Positions 8,145-17,799 of a DNA stretch of 21,037 nucleotides are shown piece by piece. The translations under genes and the position numbers were made by a program. Within the stretch, counting starts at the first letter, position 1. Every line of letters starts with the position of its first letter. This DNA comes from JBBQBQ01 sp038317685 (GTDB lineage: Bacteria > Desulfobacterota > Desulfuromonadia > Desulfuromonadales > DDH964): contig JBBQBQ010000034.1 of NCBI GenBank assembly GCA_038317685.1, positions 1 through 21,037 of the forward strand, given 5' to 3'. The notes under the pieces were generated by a model. The model had not been told where the DNA came from and searched no databases. It saw only the letters and a list, made by a program, of their open reading frames with translations.

Positions 8145-8174
8145 AAAAAGCCCCACGACGCCGGGTCACGGGGC
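8145..8174 (-). terminator. Rho-independent terminator after the zinc-ribbon gene
   Basis: Minus-strand arms GCCCCGTGAC and GTCGTGGGGC (8174-8150) form a 10-bp stem with two G-T pairs around a CCGGC loop, followed by TTTTT (8149-8145). It separates the amrS-side genes from the defence operon. Confidence 0.8.
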
Positions 8175-8192
8175 GGCATCGGCAGTAGGGCC

Positions 8193-8756
8193 TCACCCCT
8201 TGCGGCGCAGAATTTCCTCCTGCAGAAAAGCCATGGCGGCGCTGCGTCGCGGATGGCTACGCAGTTCCTCGGCCAGCGCCTTCAGCCGGCCCACCAACTC
8301 CGGACCGAACAGCCGGTGCAGCCGCTCCAGTTCGCGACTGCTTTGCAGTTCCGCCTGCAGATCCCGGGACCAGTCCCCGTGAAAGACTTCGCCAAGACGG
8401 GTCATCAAGCCGAGTTCCGCAAGGCGTTGCCATTCCCCGGCGTCGAACCAGACCCCCCGGCAGTTGCGACAATATTCGACATAAAAGATCGGGTCAGCCT
8501 CGAAGCGCAACCGCAGCAGAATGCCGTGCCCTTCCGGGCAAAGGCCGGTGCGCCGATCAGCTTCCGGCCGTCCGGGCAGGGTTGCGGCCGGCCGGTCGCC
8601 GAGCATGCGGGGTTCCAGGAGGCCGGTGGCCGTCTCCAACCCAACCCATACCCCCCGGCAGTCGGGACAGCAATGCGGAGGCAGTCCGGAGAGGAGCGGG
8701 GCCGCCGCTTCCGACAGCGGCCGCAACGCCGTGGTCTTGCATTTCGGGCAATGCAT
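8193..8756 (-). CDS. TFIIB-type zinc-ribbon protein of unknown function
   Basis: This 187-residue protein has two zinc-ribbon halves with the zf-TFIIB pattern: CPKC (3-6) with CPDCRGVWVG (30-39), and a second set with CPEGH (about 73-77) and YCRNCRGVWFDAGEW (about 94-108). CRGVWxDxGE is the hallmark of this family, whose role is not established. The C-terminal third is helical and charged, without a membrane segment. It starts 12 nt after the stop of the small membrane protein gene, so the two are probably co-transcribed. No strong ribosome site is visible. The terminator at 8145-8174 follows. Confidence 0.8.
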   Translation of the reverse strand: MHCPKCKTTALRPLSEAAAPLLSGLPPHCCPDCRGVWVGLETATGLLEPRMLGDRPAATLPGRPEADRRTGLCPEGHGILLRLRFEADPIFYVEYCRNCRGVWFDAGEWQRLAELGLMTRLGEVFHGDWSRDLQAELQSSRELERLHRLFGPELVGRLKALAEELRSHPRRSAAMAFLQEEILRRKG

Positions 8757-8768
8757 CAGTTCGAGGTC

Positions 8769-9053
8769 TCAGTGAAGCCGCTTGGGTTTCCACTCGTCAT
8801 CGGCAATCTTGACCCGACCAAGATAGCCATAGGAAATAATTTCCATTTTTTCAGTGTCCTTGAGGGAGGACCCGATGAAGAAGTTGAAGTAATCGAGGTC
8901 GCTGAAGATTACGGGATTGACTTCTCCGGCCGGTATCACCTGCCGATCCACCAGTTCGTCCGTAAGCGCAGCCAGGTGAGCCTCCCGGGTCGGATTGGTG
9001 TAGAAGAGATACCCTACCCCCGCCAGCAGGATAAAGATCATCAGCTTTTTCAT
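8769..9053 (-). CDS. Small membrane-anchored or secreted protein, possibly DUF4359-like
   Basis: This 94-residue product opens with MKKLMIFILLAGVGYLFY, a signal-anchor or signal peptide with no obvious cleavage site, followed by TNP and a short soluble region ending in a basic tail. The TNP after the hydrophobic segment and the C-terminal YGYLGRVKIAD recall DUF4359 proteins, but I hold that loosely. A clear ribosome site AAGGAG lies 7 nt before the ATG. It sits between amrS (66 nt upstream) and the zinc-ribbon gene, all on one strand. Function is unknown. Confidence 0.7.
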   Translation of the reverse strand: MKKLMIFILLAGVGYLFYTNPTREAHLAALTDELVDRQVIPAGEVNPVIFSDLDYFNFFIGSSLKDTEKMEIISYGYLGRVKIADDEWKPKRLH

Positions 9054-9119
9054 GTCGTCTCCTTAAAATCGTCAATGGCCGGAGGGGTAGCGGCAAACCG
9101 CGTCTCGGGCCGGGATCCT

Positions 9120-10133
9120 TCAGTTCCAGAGCCCGGGAACGGCTGCCCCGCACCGGCCGCAAGTTCCGTCGCTCAAATTCGTCTCCACGACCCGGAAGCC
9201 GCGCCGTTCGATGATCGGACCGCCACAGGCCGGGCAGCAAGTCTCTTCCCCTCCGGCGCCGGGGATGTTGCCGGCATAAACGAAGTGCAGGCCGGCGTCC
9301 AGTCCAATGCGCCGCGCCCGCTGCAGTGCCGCGACCGGGGTCGGGGGCAGATTGGTGAGCCGGTAGGTTGGATAAAAAGCGGTGACGTGCCAGGGGACCT
9401 CGCGGCCGAGTTCTCCGGCGATGAATCCGGCGATCCCCTTGAGGTCGGCATCGCTGTCGTTGCGATCGGGAATGACCAGGGTCGTCACTTCCAGCCAGAT
9501 GCCGTGCCGCCGATACTCCCGCAGGGAGTCGAGGACCCCTTGCAGGGAGGCGCCGGCAACTTCCCGGTAGAACTCTTCGGTAAAGCCCTTGAGGTCGATA
9601 TTGGCCGCATCGAGGTAGGGGGCGACGATCGCCAGGGCCTCGGGGGTGATGTAGCCGTTGCTGACGAAAATATTCTTCAACCCCGCGGCCCGCGCCAGGA
9701 CGGCCGTGTCGTAGGCGTACTCCAGAAAGATTGTCGGTTCGGTATAGGTGTAGGCGATGCTGCGGCAACCCGACGCCAGGGCGCGCCGCACAATCTCAGC
9801 CGGGGCCAGCGCCTGCCCGGGAATATCCGTCTGCTTCCGGGGCCACTGGGAGATCTGGTGGTTCTGGCAGTGCAGGCAGCGCAAGTTGCAGCCGACCGTC
9901 GCCACCGAATAGGCGAGGCTTCCGGGAAGAACGTGGTAAAGAGGTTTCTTCTCGATAGGGTCGACCTGCTCGGCGATACTTTTTCCGTAAACCAGGGTAA
10001 AGAGCGTGCCGTCCCGGTTCTCCCGCACCCCGCAGATACCGCGCTTCCCCGCTCCGATCAGGCAGCGGAAACGACACAGGCCGCAACGCACGCTCCCGCC
10101 TTCCGCACGCTCCCAGAATCGCGCTTCGACCAT
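9120..10133 (-). CDS. amrS: AmmeMemoRadiSam system radical SAM enzyme AmrS
   Basis: This 337-residue enzyme has the radical SAM cluster motif CNLRCLHC (Cys82, 86, 89), preceded by the AmrS-type N-terminal Cys set (17, 20, 24 and 34, in RCGLCRFRC and GICGVREN). It ends with a zinc-ribbon-like tail with CPACGG and CGRCG and the terminal PGLWN. The substrate of this pyruvate-formate-lyase-activating-like family is not firmly known; the partner AmrA/AmrB (Memo) genes are not in this window. The open frame extends to 10490, but the ATG at 10133 is chosen because a GGGAGGT ribosome site lies just upstream and homology starts there; further extension would overlap rodA. It lies 68 nt downstream of rodA. 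Confidence 0.9.
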   Translation of the reverse strand: MVEARFWERAEGGSVRCGLCRFRCLIGAGKRGICGVRENRDGTLFTLVYGKSIAEQVDPIEKKPLYHVLPGSLAYSVATVGCNLRCLHCQNHQISQWPRKQTDIPGQALAPAEIVRRALASGCRSIAYTYTEPTIFLEYAYDTAVLARAAGLKNIFVSNGYITPEALAIVAPYLDAANIDLKGFTEEFYREVAGASLQGVLDSLREYRRHGIWLEVTTLVIPDRNDSDADLKGIAGFIAGELGREVPWHVTAFYPTYRLTNLPPTPVAALQRARRIGLDAGLHFVYAGNIPGAGGEETCCPACGGPIIERRGFRVVETNLSDGTCGRCGAAVPGLWN

Positions 10134-10164
10134 GGCTTCTACCTCCCTCACCCGGGGTCGGAAT

Positions 10165-10170
10165 GTCAAA
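10165..10170 (-). promoter_or_regulatory. Possible -10 element for amrS
   Basis: The minus strand in the rodA-amrS gap contains TATACT close to the sigma70 -10 consensus, about 30 nt before the amrS ATG. No good -35 is present at 16-18 nt, so this is weak evidence for separate transcription of amrS; read-through from rodA is equally possible. Confidence 0.3.
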
Positions 10171-10201
10171 GTATAGCAAAGGGGACGCCCGCCGCCCGAA
10201 A

Positions 10202-11299
10202 TTAGAACATGAAGCGGCGCATGCTGACGGAAAGGAGGATGCCGGTACCGATCATCGTCGTGACCATGCTGGTCCCTCCATAGGAAAAAAGTGGCAAGGG
10301 CACGCCGACGACGGGCAGCAGGCCGATGACCATCCCGAGGTTGACGACAATGTGCCAGAAGAACATCGCCACCACGCCGATAGACAGAAACATGCCGAAG
10401 CGGTCGGCGGCTCGACGGGCGATATAGATTCCCCAGATGATCAGGAAAAGATAAAGGATCACCAGCACCAGGCACCCGCTGAACCCCCATTCCTCGGCAA
10501 AGACCGAGAAGGCGAAGTCGGTGTGCCGCTCCGGCAGAAAGGCAAGCTGTGACTGGGTCCCCTGCATGAAGCCCTTGCCGAAAAAGCCGCCGCTGCCGAC
10601 GGCAATCTTCGACTGGATAATGTGGTAGCCGGAACCTAAGGGGTCCCGCTCCGGCTCCAGAAAGGTGCGGATCCGTTCCCTCTGGTAATCGTGCAGCAGG
10701 AACCAGCCGCCAAAGACCCCGCCGCCGCCGAGGATGGTCAGGACCGCCAACCCCGAGCGACGCACCCCGGCAAAGAGGGCGATGGTCAAGCCGATGAAGA
10801 TGAGAAGCATGGCCGTCCCCAGGTCCGGTTGTTTTACCACCAGCAGCACCGGAAGGGCGAGAAGGGCGCCAGGGACGACCAACTCCCGCAGCGAGGCCCC
10901 CCGCAGGTAACCCTGCCCGGAAAAATGTCTGGCCAGGGTGATGATGAGGACCAGCTTCATGATCTCGGAAGGCTGCAGGTTGAAGAAGCCGAGGTGGATC
11001 CAGCGCGTGGCCCCCATGGAGGTCTTTCCGGCCACCAGAACCACCAGCAGCAGCAGGACCGTCAGCCCATAGCCGACGATTCCGAAATGCTGCAGGTGAC
11101 GGTAGTCGAAGGCACAGACCAGAGCGGCGATGGCCAGACCGATGGCCAGCCAGTAGATCTGCTTGAGGTAGACCGGCGTCCCCCCGCCGGGCAGGGAAGA
11201 GGCGGCGCTATAAAGGTTAACGATGCCGATGGCGGCGATCAGGCAGACCAACAGGAGCAATACCCAGTCGAAGTGGGTCAGTAATCGACGATCGAACAT
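10202..11299 (-). CDS. rodA: Rod shape-determining protein RodA (SEDS peptidoglycan glycosyltransferase)
   Basis: RodA polymerises lipid II into glycan strands during lateral wall growth, paired with PBP2. The 365-residue protein is largely membrane-spanning, about ten segments. SEDS marks are visible: LPERHTDFAFSV with the likely catalytic Asp261, GATRW (96-100), and the C-terminal PLPLFSYGGTSM (about 334-345). The frame runs further upstream into mrdA, but the ATG at 11299 gives the normal MFDRRLL start, 4 nt after the mrdA stop, with GGGAG inside the end of mrdA as ribosome site. Length is normal. It is last in the mre operon. Confidence 0.95.
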   Translation of the reverse strand: MFDRRLLTHFDWVLLLLVCLIAAIGIVNLYSAASSLPGGGTPVYLKQIYWLAIGLAIAALVCAFDYRHLQHFGIVGYGLTVLLLLVVLVAGKTSMGATRWIHLGFFNLQPSEIMKLVLIITLARHFSGQGYLRGASLRELVVPGALLALPVLLVVKQPDLGTAMLLIFIGLTIALFAGVRRSGLAVLTILGGGGVFGGWFLLHDYQRERIRTFLEPERDPLGSGYHIIQSKIAVGSGGFFGKGFMQGTQSQLAFLPERHTDFAFSVFAEEWGFSGCLVLVILYLFLIIWGIYIARRAADRFGMFLSIGVVAMFFWHIVVNLGMVIGLLPVVGVPLPLFSYGGTSMVTTMIGTGILLSVSMRRFMF

Positions 11300-11303
11300 C
11301 TGC

Positions 11304-13160
11304 TCAGTCTCCCACAACGTCCGGAGGAGGCGGCACCGCGGCGGTATCGATGCCGAAATAATTGGCAAAGATCGCCCGTGCCACCGGTCCGGCCGAACTG
11401 CCGCCGTGGCTGCCGTGTTCCACGACCACCGCCACCGCGATCCGGGGGGCGGACGCCGGGGCATAGGCGACAAACAGGGCGTGGTCTCGCAACAGATAGG
11501 CGACATCCTGGCTCTTCACCCGCCCCTCCTTCATCCGCACCACCTGGGACGTCCCGGTTTTGCCGGCAACCCTGACCGAGTTCAAGCGGCTGCTGGCGCC
11601 GGTGCCCCCGGGTTCGTTGACGACCGCCTCGAGACCGCTACGCACCACGGCCAGATCAGCCGCCGACACTTGCACCGTGTTCAGAAGTTCCGGGGAGGTG
11701 GTCCGGAGGACCGCCCCGTCAAGGCCGACGACCTGCTTCACGATGTGGGGGCGGAAGACCTTGCCGCCGTTGGCCACCGCCGCCGTCATGACCGCCAATT
11801 GCAGCGGGGTGACAGTGACGTAGCCCTGACCGATGGCGGTGTTGAGCGACTCGCCGTCGTACCAGCGGGTTCCGTAGCGCTGCAGTTTCCAATCCCGGTC
11901 CGGGATCAGGCCACTTTTCTCCCCCGGCAATTCGAACCCAAGGGAGCGCCCGAGGCCGAGTTCCCGCGCCATCGCGGCGATGCGATCGATCCCCAGGGAA
12001 AGAGCAACCTGGTAGAACCAGACGTCACAACTTTCGCGCAAGGCCTTGTGCAGGTCGGTATAGCCGTGTCCGTCCTTCTTCCAGCAGCGGAACTCCCGGT
12101 TCCCCAACTGCAGGCTCCCGCTGCAGTTGACGCTGGTGGCGGGTCCGGCAACCCCGGCGCGCAGGGCGGCCAGAACCGTGACGATCTTAAAGGTGGAACC
12201 GGGGGGATATTGGCCCTTGAGGGCTTTGTCCTGCAGCGGATGGCGGGGATCGTCGAGAAGCGAGACCCACTCCTTGGCACTGATCCCCCGGGCGAAAACC
12301 GCCGGGTTGAAGGCCGGACTGCTGGCCATTGCCAAAACATCCCCGGTGTTGACATCGATCGCCACCGCCGCTCCGGCTTGGCCGATGAGAGCCTCTTCAG
12401 CCGCCTGCTGCAAGCCCCGCTGCAGGGTCAGATAGACCCGGTTCCCCGGCTGCGGCTCGAGGGTTTTCAGGCTGCGCAGTTCCTTGCCGCGCACATCAAC
12501 CTCGATCAGCCGTTCCCCTTCCTGGCCGCGCAGTTCGGACTCCATCGCCTTTTCCAGGCCGCTTTTGCCGACGCTGTCACCGGGGCGGTAGCCGGCGAAT
12601 CGTTCCTGGCGCAGATCTTCTTCGGTGATTTCGCCGATGTAGCCGAAAAGGTGGGCGCCGAGTTCCTGGTAAGGGTAGTAGCGCAACGGCCGCGCCTCAA
12701 CCATCACTCCCGGCAGATCGACCGAATTTTCCTGAACGCGTTCGACGATGTCGCGGCTGACGTCCTCGGCGATCGCAAAGGGTTGGTAAGAGGGGAATTT
12801 TCGTCCCTCCTCCCAACGCTGTTCGAGGCTCGTCAGGGGCACCCCCAGATAGCCGGCGAGACGCCCCAGGAGCAGCCCCTTGTTCTCCACCGCCTGGCGA
12901 ATGACCACGACCGAGAAGGAGGCCCGGGTATCGACCAACAGTTCGCCGTCGCGGTCATAGAGTGAACCGCGGGGGGCGGTGATGGGGATATCGCGAATCC
13001 GGTTGCGCTCTGACAGCGCCCGATAGCGTTCGGTCCCGATGACCTGCAGATACCACAGCCGCAACAGCAGCAGCAAAAAGATGCCGATAGTCGCTAGAGA
13101 CAACAGCAGGAAACGCCGTCGCAAGCCCGGATGCTCGGCCCAGCCGGTGTTAAGGCTCAT
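11304..13160 (-). CDS. mrdA: Penicillin-binding protein 2 (elongasome transpeptidase)
   Basis: This 618-residue, single-pass inner membrane protein cross-links peptidoglycan in the Rod complex. A membrane segment (about 16-36) precedes the dimerisation/pedestal region and the transpeptidase domain. The catalytic motifs are STFK with Ser322, SCD at 377-379 (the SxD form usual for PBP2), and KTGT at 534-537. The start is the ATG at 13160, inside the end of mreD (11-nt overlap); the longer frame to 13283 adds 41 residues unlike PBP2 and was rejected. It is followed 4 nt later by rodA, its functional partner. Confidence 0.95.
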   Translation of the reverse strand: MSLNTGWAEHPGLRRRFLLLSLATIGIFLLLLLRLWYLQVIGTERYRALSERNRIRDIPITAPRGSLYDRDGELLVDTRASFSVVVIRQAVENKGLLLGRLAGYLGVPLTSLEQRWEEGRKFPSYQPFAIAEDVSRDIVERVQENSVDLPGVMVEARPLRYYPYQELGAHLFGYIGEITEEDLRQERFAGYRPGDSVGKSGLEKAMESELRGQEGERLIEVDVRGKELRSLKTLEPQPGNRVYLTLQRGLQQAAEEALIGQAGAAVAIDVNTGDVLAMASSPAFNPAVFARGISAKEWVSLLDDPRHPLQDKALKGQYPPGSTFKIVTVLAALRAGVAGPATSVNCSGSLQLGNREFRCWKKDGHGYTDLHKALRESCDVWFYQVALSLGIDRIAAMARELGLGRSLGFELPGEKSGLIPDRDWKLQRYGTRWYDGESLNTAIGQGYVTVTPLQLAVMTAAVANGGKVFRPHIVKQVVGLDGAVLRTTSPELLNTVQVSAADLAVVRSGLEAVVNEPGGTGASSRLNSVRVAGKTGTSQVVRMKEGRVKSQDVAYLLRDHALFVAYAPASAPRIAVAVVVEHGSHGGSSAGPVARAIFANYFGIDTAAVPPPPDVVGD

Positions 13161-13683
13161 AACGGCTATCCAGTCGCTGCAGCCCCGGAATCTGCAGACG
13201 AGGCGCCATGCGCCGCTGCACTCCGGCGGCGATGCGCAGCAGCACCCAGGCGGCCACCAGGTTGAGAAGCGCCTGAGGACCAAGCCGGCTGGCGATCAGC
13301 AGCCAAAGAGGACCGGCGTCGGCCAGGGAACCAAGGATGATCAGCAGCAGCCCCTCCACCAGGGTGCCGCAAAAGACCATAAACAAAAGCAGCATGGAGC
13401 TTTCGGTATTGAGACGTCCGGCCGCGCCGCGCACCGCCAGAAAGGTTGCCAACAGGGCGAGACCGTAGAGGCCGAGGTAGTAGCCGGCGAAGACATCCAT
13501 CAGGCTGCCGAGGAGATAGGCCAGCAGGCTGCCGCGCAGATACCCTTCGTTAAGACCGAGATAGACGATCAGGACGAGGATGAGATCGGGGGTGAAATGG
13601 AAAGGGAAAAACCACGGCAATACTGCCGTCTGCAGCACCATGAAGAGATAACCGAGGGCGAAGTACCCGCCGATGCGGGTCAT
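13150..13683 (-). CDS. mreD: Rod shape-determining protein MreD
   Basis: This 177-residue, strongly hydrophobic protein with about five membrane segments opens MTRIGGYFALGYLFMVLQ. Its size and position between mreC and mrdA identify it as MreD, the inner-membrane component that modulates MreC/PBP2 activation of the Rod complex. The ATG overlaps the mreC stop by 4 nt (ATGA), a sign of coupled translation. Sequence conservation in this family is low, so the call rests mostly on context and topology. Confidence 0.9.
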   Translation of the reverse strand: MTRIGGYFALGYLFMVLQTAVLPWFFPFHFTPDLILVLIVYLGLNEGYLRGSLLAYLLGSLMDVFAGYYLGLYGLALLATFLAVRGAAGRLNTESSMLLLFMVFCGTLVEGLLLIILGSLADAGPLWLLIASRLGPQALLNLVAAWVLLRIAAGVQRRMAPRLQIPGLQRLDSRYEP

Positions 13684-14498
13684 GGCTGCGCCCCTGGCAG
13701 GAGGACCAGAACCTCCTCCAATCGTGAAAAATCGACCGCAGGGACCACGCTGATCGACTGGAAAAGCCCGAAGGGGTGGTTGGCCACAGCCGCCACCGCC
13801 CCCAGGACCAGGCCCTTGGGAAAGACTCCGCCGGTGCCGGAGGTGATGATGCGGTCGCCGATCGCGACCTCTTCCCGGCGCAGGGTGAATTCCAGGGTCA
13901 GCCGGTCCCCCTGGCCGCGGCAGACACCGCGGGCGCGGCTTTCCTGGACCAGGGCCGCCTCTGCCGACGAGGCATCTGTGATCAGGAGCACCCGGGCCTG
14001 ATGCGGCGTCACCCGGATAATCCGGCCGACCGCCCCCTCAGCCACGACGACCGCCAGCCCTTCACGGAGGCCGTCCACGCTCCCCTTATCGATGGCGACG
14101 GTGCGGAACCAGCTGGAGGCATCGAGGGCGATGATTTGCGCCGGCAACGCCGGCAATGCCAGTTCTTCCTTGAATTTGAGGAGTCGCCGCAGCCGTTCGT
14201 TGGTCAGGCGGATCTCCTGCAGATTGTCGAGTTCGGCCCGTAATTGGCGGTTCTCGGCCGCCATGCGCAGGTTTTCCGCCCTGGATCCGAAGGTAAAAAA
14301 AGACCCCGCCCAGGCGGTGGTGCCGCCGGTCAGGGTCGAAAGGCCTTCTTGCAGAGGGAGAGTGAGCTGCAGCGCCAGCCGCTCGAAGCTGTTGGTCTCT
14401 TCCCGTCCACGAAGATTGGCGGAATAGAGAAAGAGCGCCGCCAGCAGCAAGCAGACCGCAAACAGCGGTATCCGGTATTTACGCAGCAGTTCCAGCAT
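13680..14498 (-). CDS. mreC: Rod shape-determining protein MreC
   Basis: This 272-residue protein has an N-terminal membrane anchor (about 10-28), a coiled coil (about 75-115, rich in NRQLRAELDNL-type heptads), and the periplasmic beta-domain pair with SSWFRTVAIDKGSVDGL and ITSGTGGVFPKGLVLG, characteristic of MreC. It links MreB inside the cell to PBP2/RodA in the periplasm. The Asp-Gly and SGTGGxFPxG motifs are intact and the length is normal. The 114-nt gap to mreB upstream contains a hairpin that could lower expression of mreC relative to mreB. Confidence 0.94.
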   Translation of the reverse strand: MLELLRKYRIPLFAVCLLLAALFLYSANLRGREETNSFERLALQLTLPLQEGLSTLTGGTTAWAGSFFTFGSRAENLRMAAENRQLRAELDNLQEIRLTNERLRRLLKFKEELALPALPAQIIALDASSWFRTVAIDKGSVDGLREGLAVVVAEGAVGRIIRVTPHQARVLLITDASSAEAALVQESRARGVCRGQGDRLTLEFTLRREEVAIGDRIITSGTGGVFPKGLVLGAVAAVANHPFGLFQSISVVPAVDFSRLEEVLVLLPGAQP

Positions 14499-14530
14499 GA
14501 AACAGTATTCCCGCCGCCGGCAGCATGGAA

Positions 14531-14549
14531 AGAGGGCCGGCGGCCCTCT
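14531..14549 (-). terminator. Hairpin between mreB and mreC, possible attenuator
   Basis: Perfect 8-bp arms AGAGGGCC and GGCCCTCT flank a 3-base loop, but the following T run is short (TTT then CC). It could act as a partial terminator or an mRNA stabiliser that keeps mreB above mreCD levels. This is inference from structure only. Confidence 0.4.
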
Positions 14550-14612
14550 GGGCTTGGGTCGCAGCGGAGACCGCTACAGATGTTGCCGGACGCTGCCCAG
14601 CCCCGACCAGGG

Positions 14613-15656
<1,044 letters not shown>

Positions 15657-15717
15657 CGAGGTAAATCTCCCATATGCCCTGAAGCGGGCCTTGCCACCCC
15701 TTGGTAAGAGGCCGTCC

Positions 15718-15746
15718 ACGTTACCAAAATGCTCTTGGTTTTTCAA
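15718..15746 (-). promoter_or_regulatory. Sigma70-like promoter of the mre operon
   Basis: On the minus strand -35 TTGAAA (15746-15741) and -10 TAACGT (15723-15718) are separated by exactly 17 nt, about 60 nt before the mreB ATG. It is back to back with the ppiD promoter. Confidence 0.6.
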
Positions 15747-15766
15747 GGAAGAAAAGGAAAAAGCAG

Positions 15767-15795
15767 TTGCATTTGCGCCCCTGATTGTCTAACAT
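15767..15795 (+). promoter_or_regulatory. Sigma70-like promoter of ppiD-purC
   Basis: TTGCAT (15767-15772) and TAACAT (15790-15795) have a 17-nt spacer and lie about 53 nt before the ppiD ATG. The -35 elements of the two divergent promoters are only 20 bases apart, so one regulator could touch both. Confidence 0.6.
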
Positions 15796-15847
15796 GCGGC
15801 ACTGTTTTCGAAATCCGCCAAGACCAGGCAAAGGAGAGAAATACCCG

Positions 15848-17794
15848 ATGCTCGACCTGATTCGCAAGAAACAAAAAACCGTCATCATCAAGATCGTGTT
15901 CTGGGCCATCATCGCCACGTTCGTCGGCACCATCTTCCTCGTATGGGGGAAAGGCTCCGACCAAGCTGCAAAGGGGGGAGATCCCGAGGTGGCGGCGACC
16001 GTCAACCAGACCCAGATCACCTTTCGTGATTACCAGAACGCCTACCGGAACCTTTATCAGTTTTACCAGAACATCTACCGGGAACAGTTCTCGACCGCCC
16101 TGGTCGAGCAGTTGAAACTCCCCCAGCAGGCCTATGACCAATTAGTGGAACAGGCGCTGTTGCTGCAGGAGGCCGACCGCCTCAAAGTCGAGATCGACAA
16201 GCAGGACCTGGTCAAATCCATCGCTGAAATCCCTGCCTTCCAGGAGAACGGCGTCTTCAGCAAGGACCGCTACCTGCAGGTTCTCAACAGTCAGCGGCTC
16301 ACCCCCGACGAATTCGAAGCGGCTCAACTCCGGCAAATGCGGGTCGCCAAGGTCCGGACCATGCTCCAGGAAGGCATCACCGCCAGCGACCAGGAGATCA
16401 ACGACGAATTCCGGCTGCAGAATGAGAAAATCAATCTGGAGTTCCTGCGCCTGGCTCCGGAGCAGTTCGAAAGCCGGGTCAAAGTCAGCGATCCGGAACT
16501 GGCCGCCTACTTTACCGCCCATCGCGAAGCCTTCCGGCTCCCCGAGACCGTCGCCCTGCGCTACCTGCGGTTCGATCCGGCCCTGTTTGCCAAAGAGGTC
16601 ACTTTCTCCGAGGAAGAGATCGAAAAATTTTACCGCCGGCACCTCGATCGCTTTGAAGTTCCCGAGCAGGTCAAGGCGGCGCACATCCTGATTCGCGTCG
16701 ACCAGAAAGCCGATCAGGCGACTCGTCAGCAAAAACTCCAGCTGGCGGAAAAGATTCTGGCCGAAGCCAAGTCCGGCAAGAACTTCTCCGATCTGGCCCG
16801 CACCTATTCGGAAGACCCCGGCAGTGCCACCAAGGGCGGAGACCTCGGTTATTTCCCCCGCGGCGCCATGGTCAAGCCCTTCGAAACGGCCGCCTTCAAC
16901 CTCAAAACTGGTGAGATCGGCGGGCCCGTCGAAACCTCTTTCGGTTACCACATCATCAAGTCCGAGGGACACATTGAAGAGGGCCTCAAGCCTCTGGCCG
17001 AGAGCCTCGAGGATGTCAAAACCGGCCTGCGCCAGGAAAAGGCCTCCCAACTGGCCATGGAAAAGGCCATGGACGCCTACAATATCAACCGCAAGGGGGG
17101 CAGTCTCGAGGCCGTTGCCAAGGCCACCGGCTTGTCGATCAAGGAGACCGGGTTCGTTGGCCGCGAGGGGACCATCGAGGGCATCGGCGACGCTCCGGAG
17201 ATCCTCAGCGCGGCCTTCGGCCTCACGCCTGGAGAGTTGGCCCGCCCGGTCAACACCCCGCAGGGGGTGATCCTCTTCACCGTCAAGGAACGCCGAGACA
17301 GCCACCTCCCCGAACTGGCCCAGGTTCGTGAGCGCGTGGTCGAAGCTTTCCGTAAAGACCGGGCCGGGGACCTTGCCCGCCGCACCGCCGAGTCGCTGCT
17401 GGTGGAGCTCAAAGCCGGCAAAAAACTCGCCGACCTGGCCAAACAGGGGGGTTACCAGGTTGAGGAGACCGGACTGTTTGCGCGCAGCAACGGCGATTTC
17501 GTGCCGCGCATCGGCAACGCCAAGGACCTCACCGAAGCGGCCTTCAAACTGACCAACGCCGCCCCGCTGGCGCCCAAGGTCTTCGACCTCGACGGCCGCT
17601 ACCTGGTCGTCGTCCTCAAAAGCCGCCAGCCGGCCGACCTGACGACTCTCGACGCGGCCAAGCGCAATCAGCTCCGCGATGCGGTCCTGTCGCGCAAAAA
17701 GAACGAGGCCGTCGACAAGAAGGTCAAGGAACTCCGTGACCAGGCCCAGATCGTGATCGCCCCGCCCCTGCAGACTCAACTCGGAGGGAAATGA
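15848..17794 (+). CDS. ppiD: PpiD-like periplasmic chaperone/peptidyl-prolyl isomerase (SurA_N/parvulin)
   Basis: This 648-residue protein is anchored in the inner membrane by a segment at about residues 12-34 (VIIKIVFWAIIATFVGTIF). A SurA-like N-terminal chaperone region (about 40-215) follows, then a single parvulin domain at about 272-375 with AAHILIRV, YSEDPGSATKGGDLGYF and SFGYHIIKSEGH. A C-terminal repeat-like region completes it. It helps fold proteins emerging from the Sec channel. The start is the ATG at 15848, 9 nt after AAGGAGAG (15831-15838); the longer frame from 15785 lacks a ribosome site. The length matches PpiD. purC follows within a few nt, though the two are not functionally related in any obvious way. 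Confidence 0.9.
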   Translation: MLDLIRKKQKTVIIKIVFWAIIATFVGTIFLVWGKGSDQAAKGGDPEVAATVNQTQITFRDYQNAYRNLYQFYQNIYREQFSTALVEQLKLPQQAYDQLVEQALLLQEADRLKVEIDKQDLVKSIAEIPAFQENGVFSKDRYLQVLNSQRLTPDEFEAAQLRQMRVAKVRTMLQEGITASDQEINDEFRLQNEKINLEFLRLAPEQFESRVKVSDPELAAYFTAHREAFRLPETVALRYLRFDPALFAKEVTFSEEEIEKFYRRHLDRFEVPEQVKAAHILIRVDQKADQATRQQKLQLAEKILAEAKSGKNFSDLARTYSEDPGSATKGGDLGYFPRGAMVKPFETAAFNLKTGEIGGPVETSFGYHIIKSEGHIEEGLKPLAESLEDVKTGLRQEKASQLAMEKAMDAYNINRKGGSLEAVAKATGLSIKETGFVGREGTIEGIGDAPEILSAAFGLTPGELARPVNTPQGVILFTVKERRDSHLPELAQVRERVVEAFRKDRAGDLARRTAESLLVELKAGKKLADLAKQGGYQVEETGLFARSNGDFVPRIGNAKDLTEAAFKLTNAAPLAPKVFDLDGRYLVVVLKSRQPADLTTLDAAKRNQLRDAVLSRKKNEAVDKKVKELRDQAQIVIAPPLQTQLGGK

Positions 17795-17799
17795 CGGCC

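Noticed and set aside
8253..10205. A 650-codon plus-strand frame across the amrS region
   Set aside because: It runs antisense over three genes with good motifs and ribosome sites; it has no domain signature.
11223..12965. A 580-codon plus-strand frame antisense to mrdA/rodA
   Set aside because: PBP2 and RodA catalytic motifs are intact on the minus strand; this frame shows no motif.
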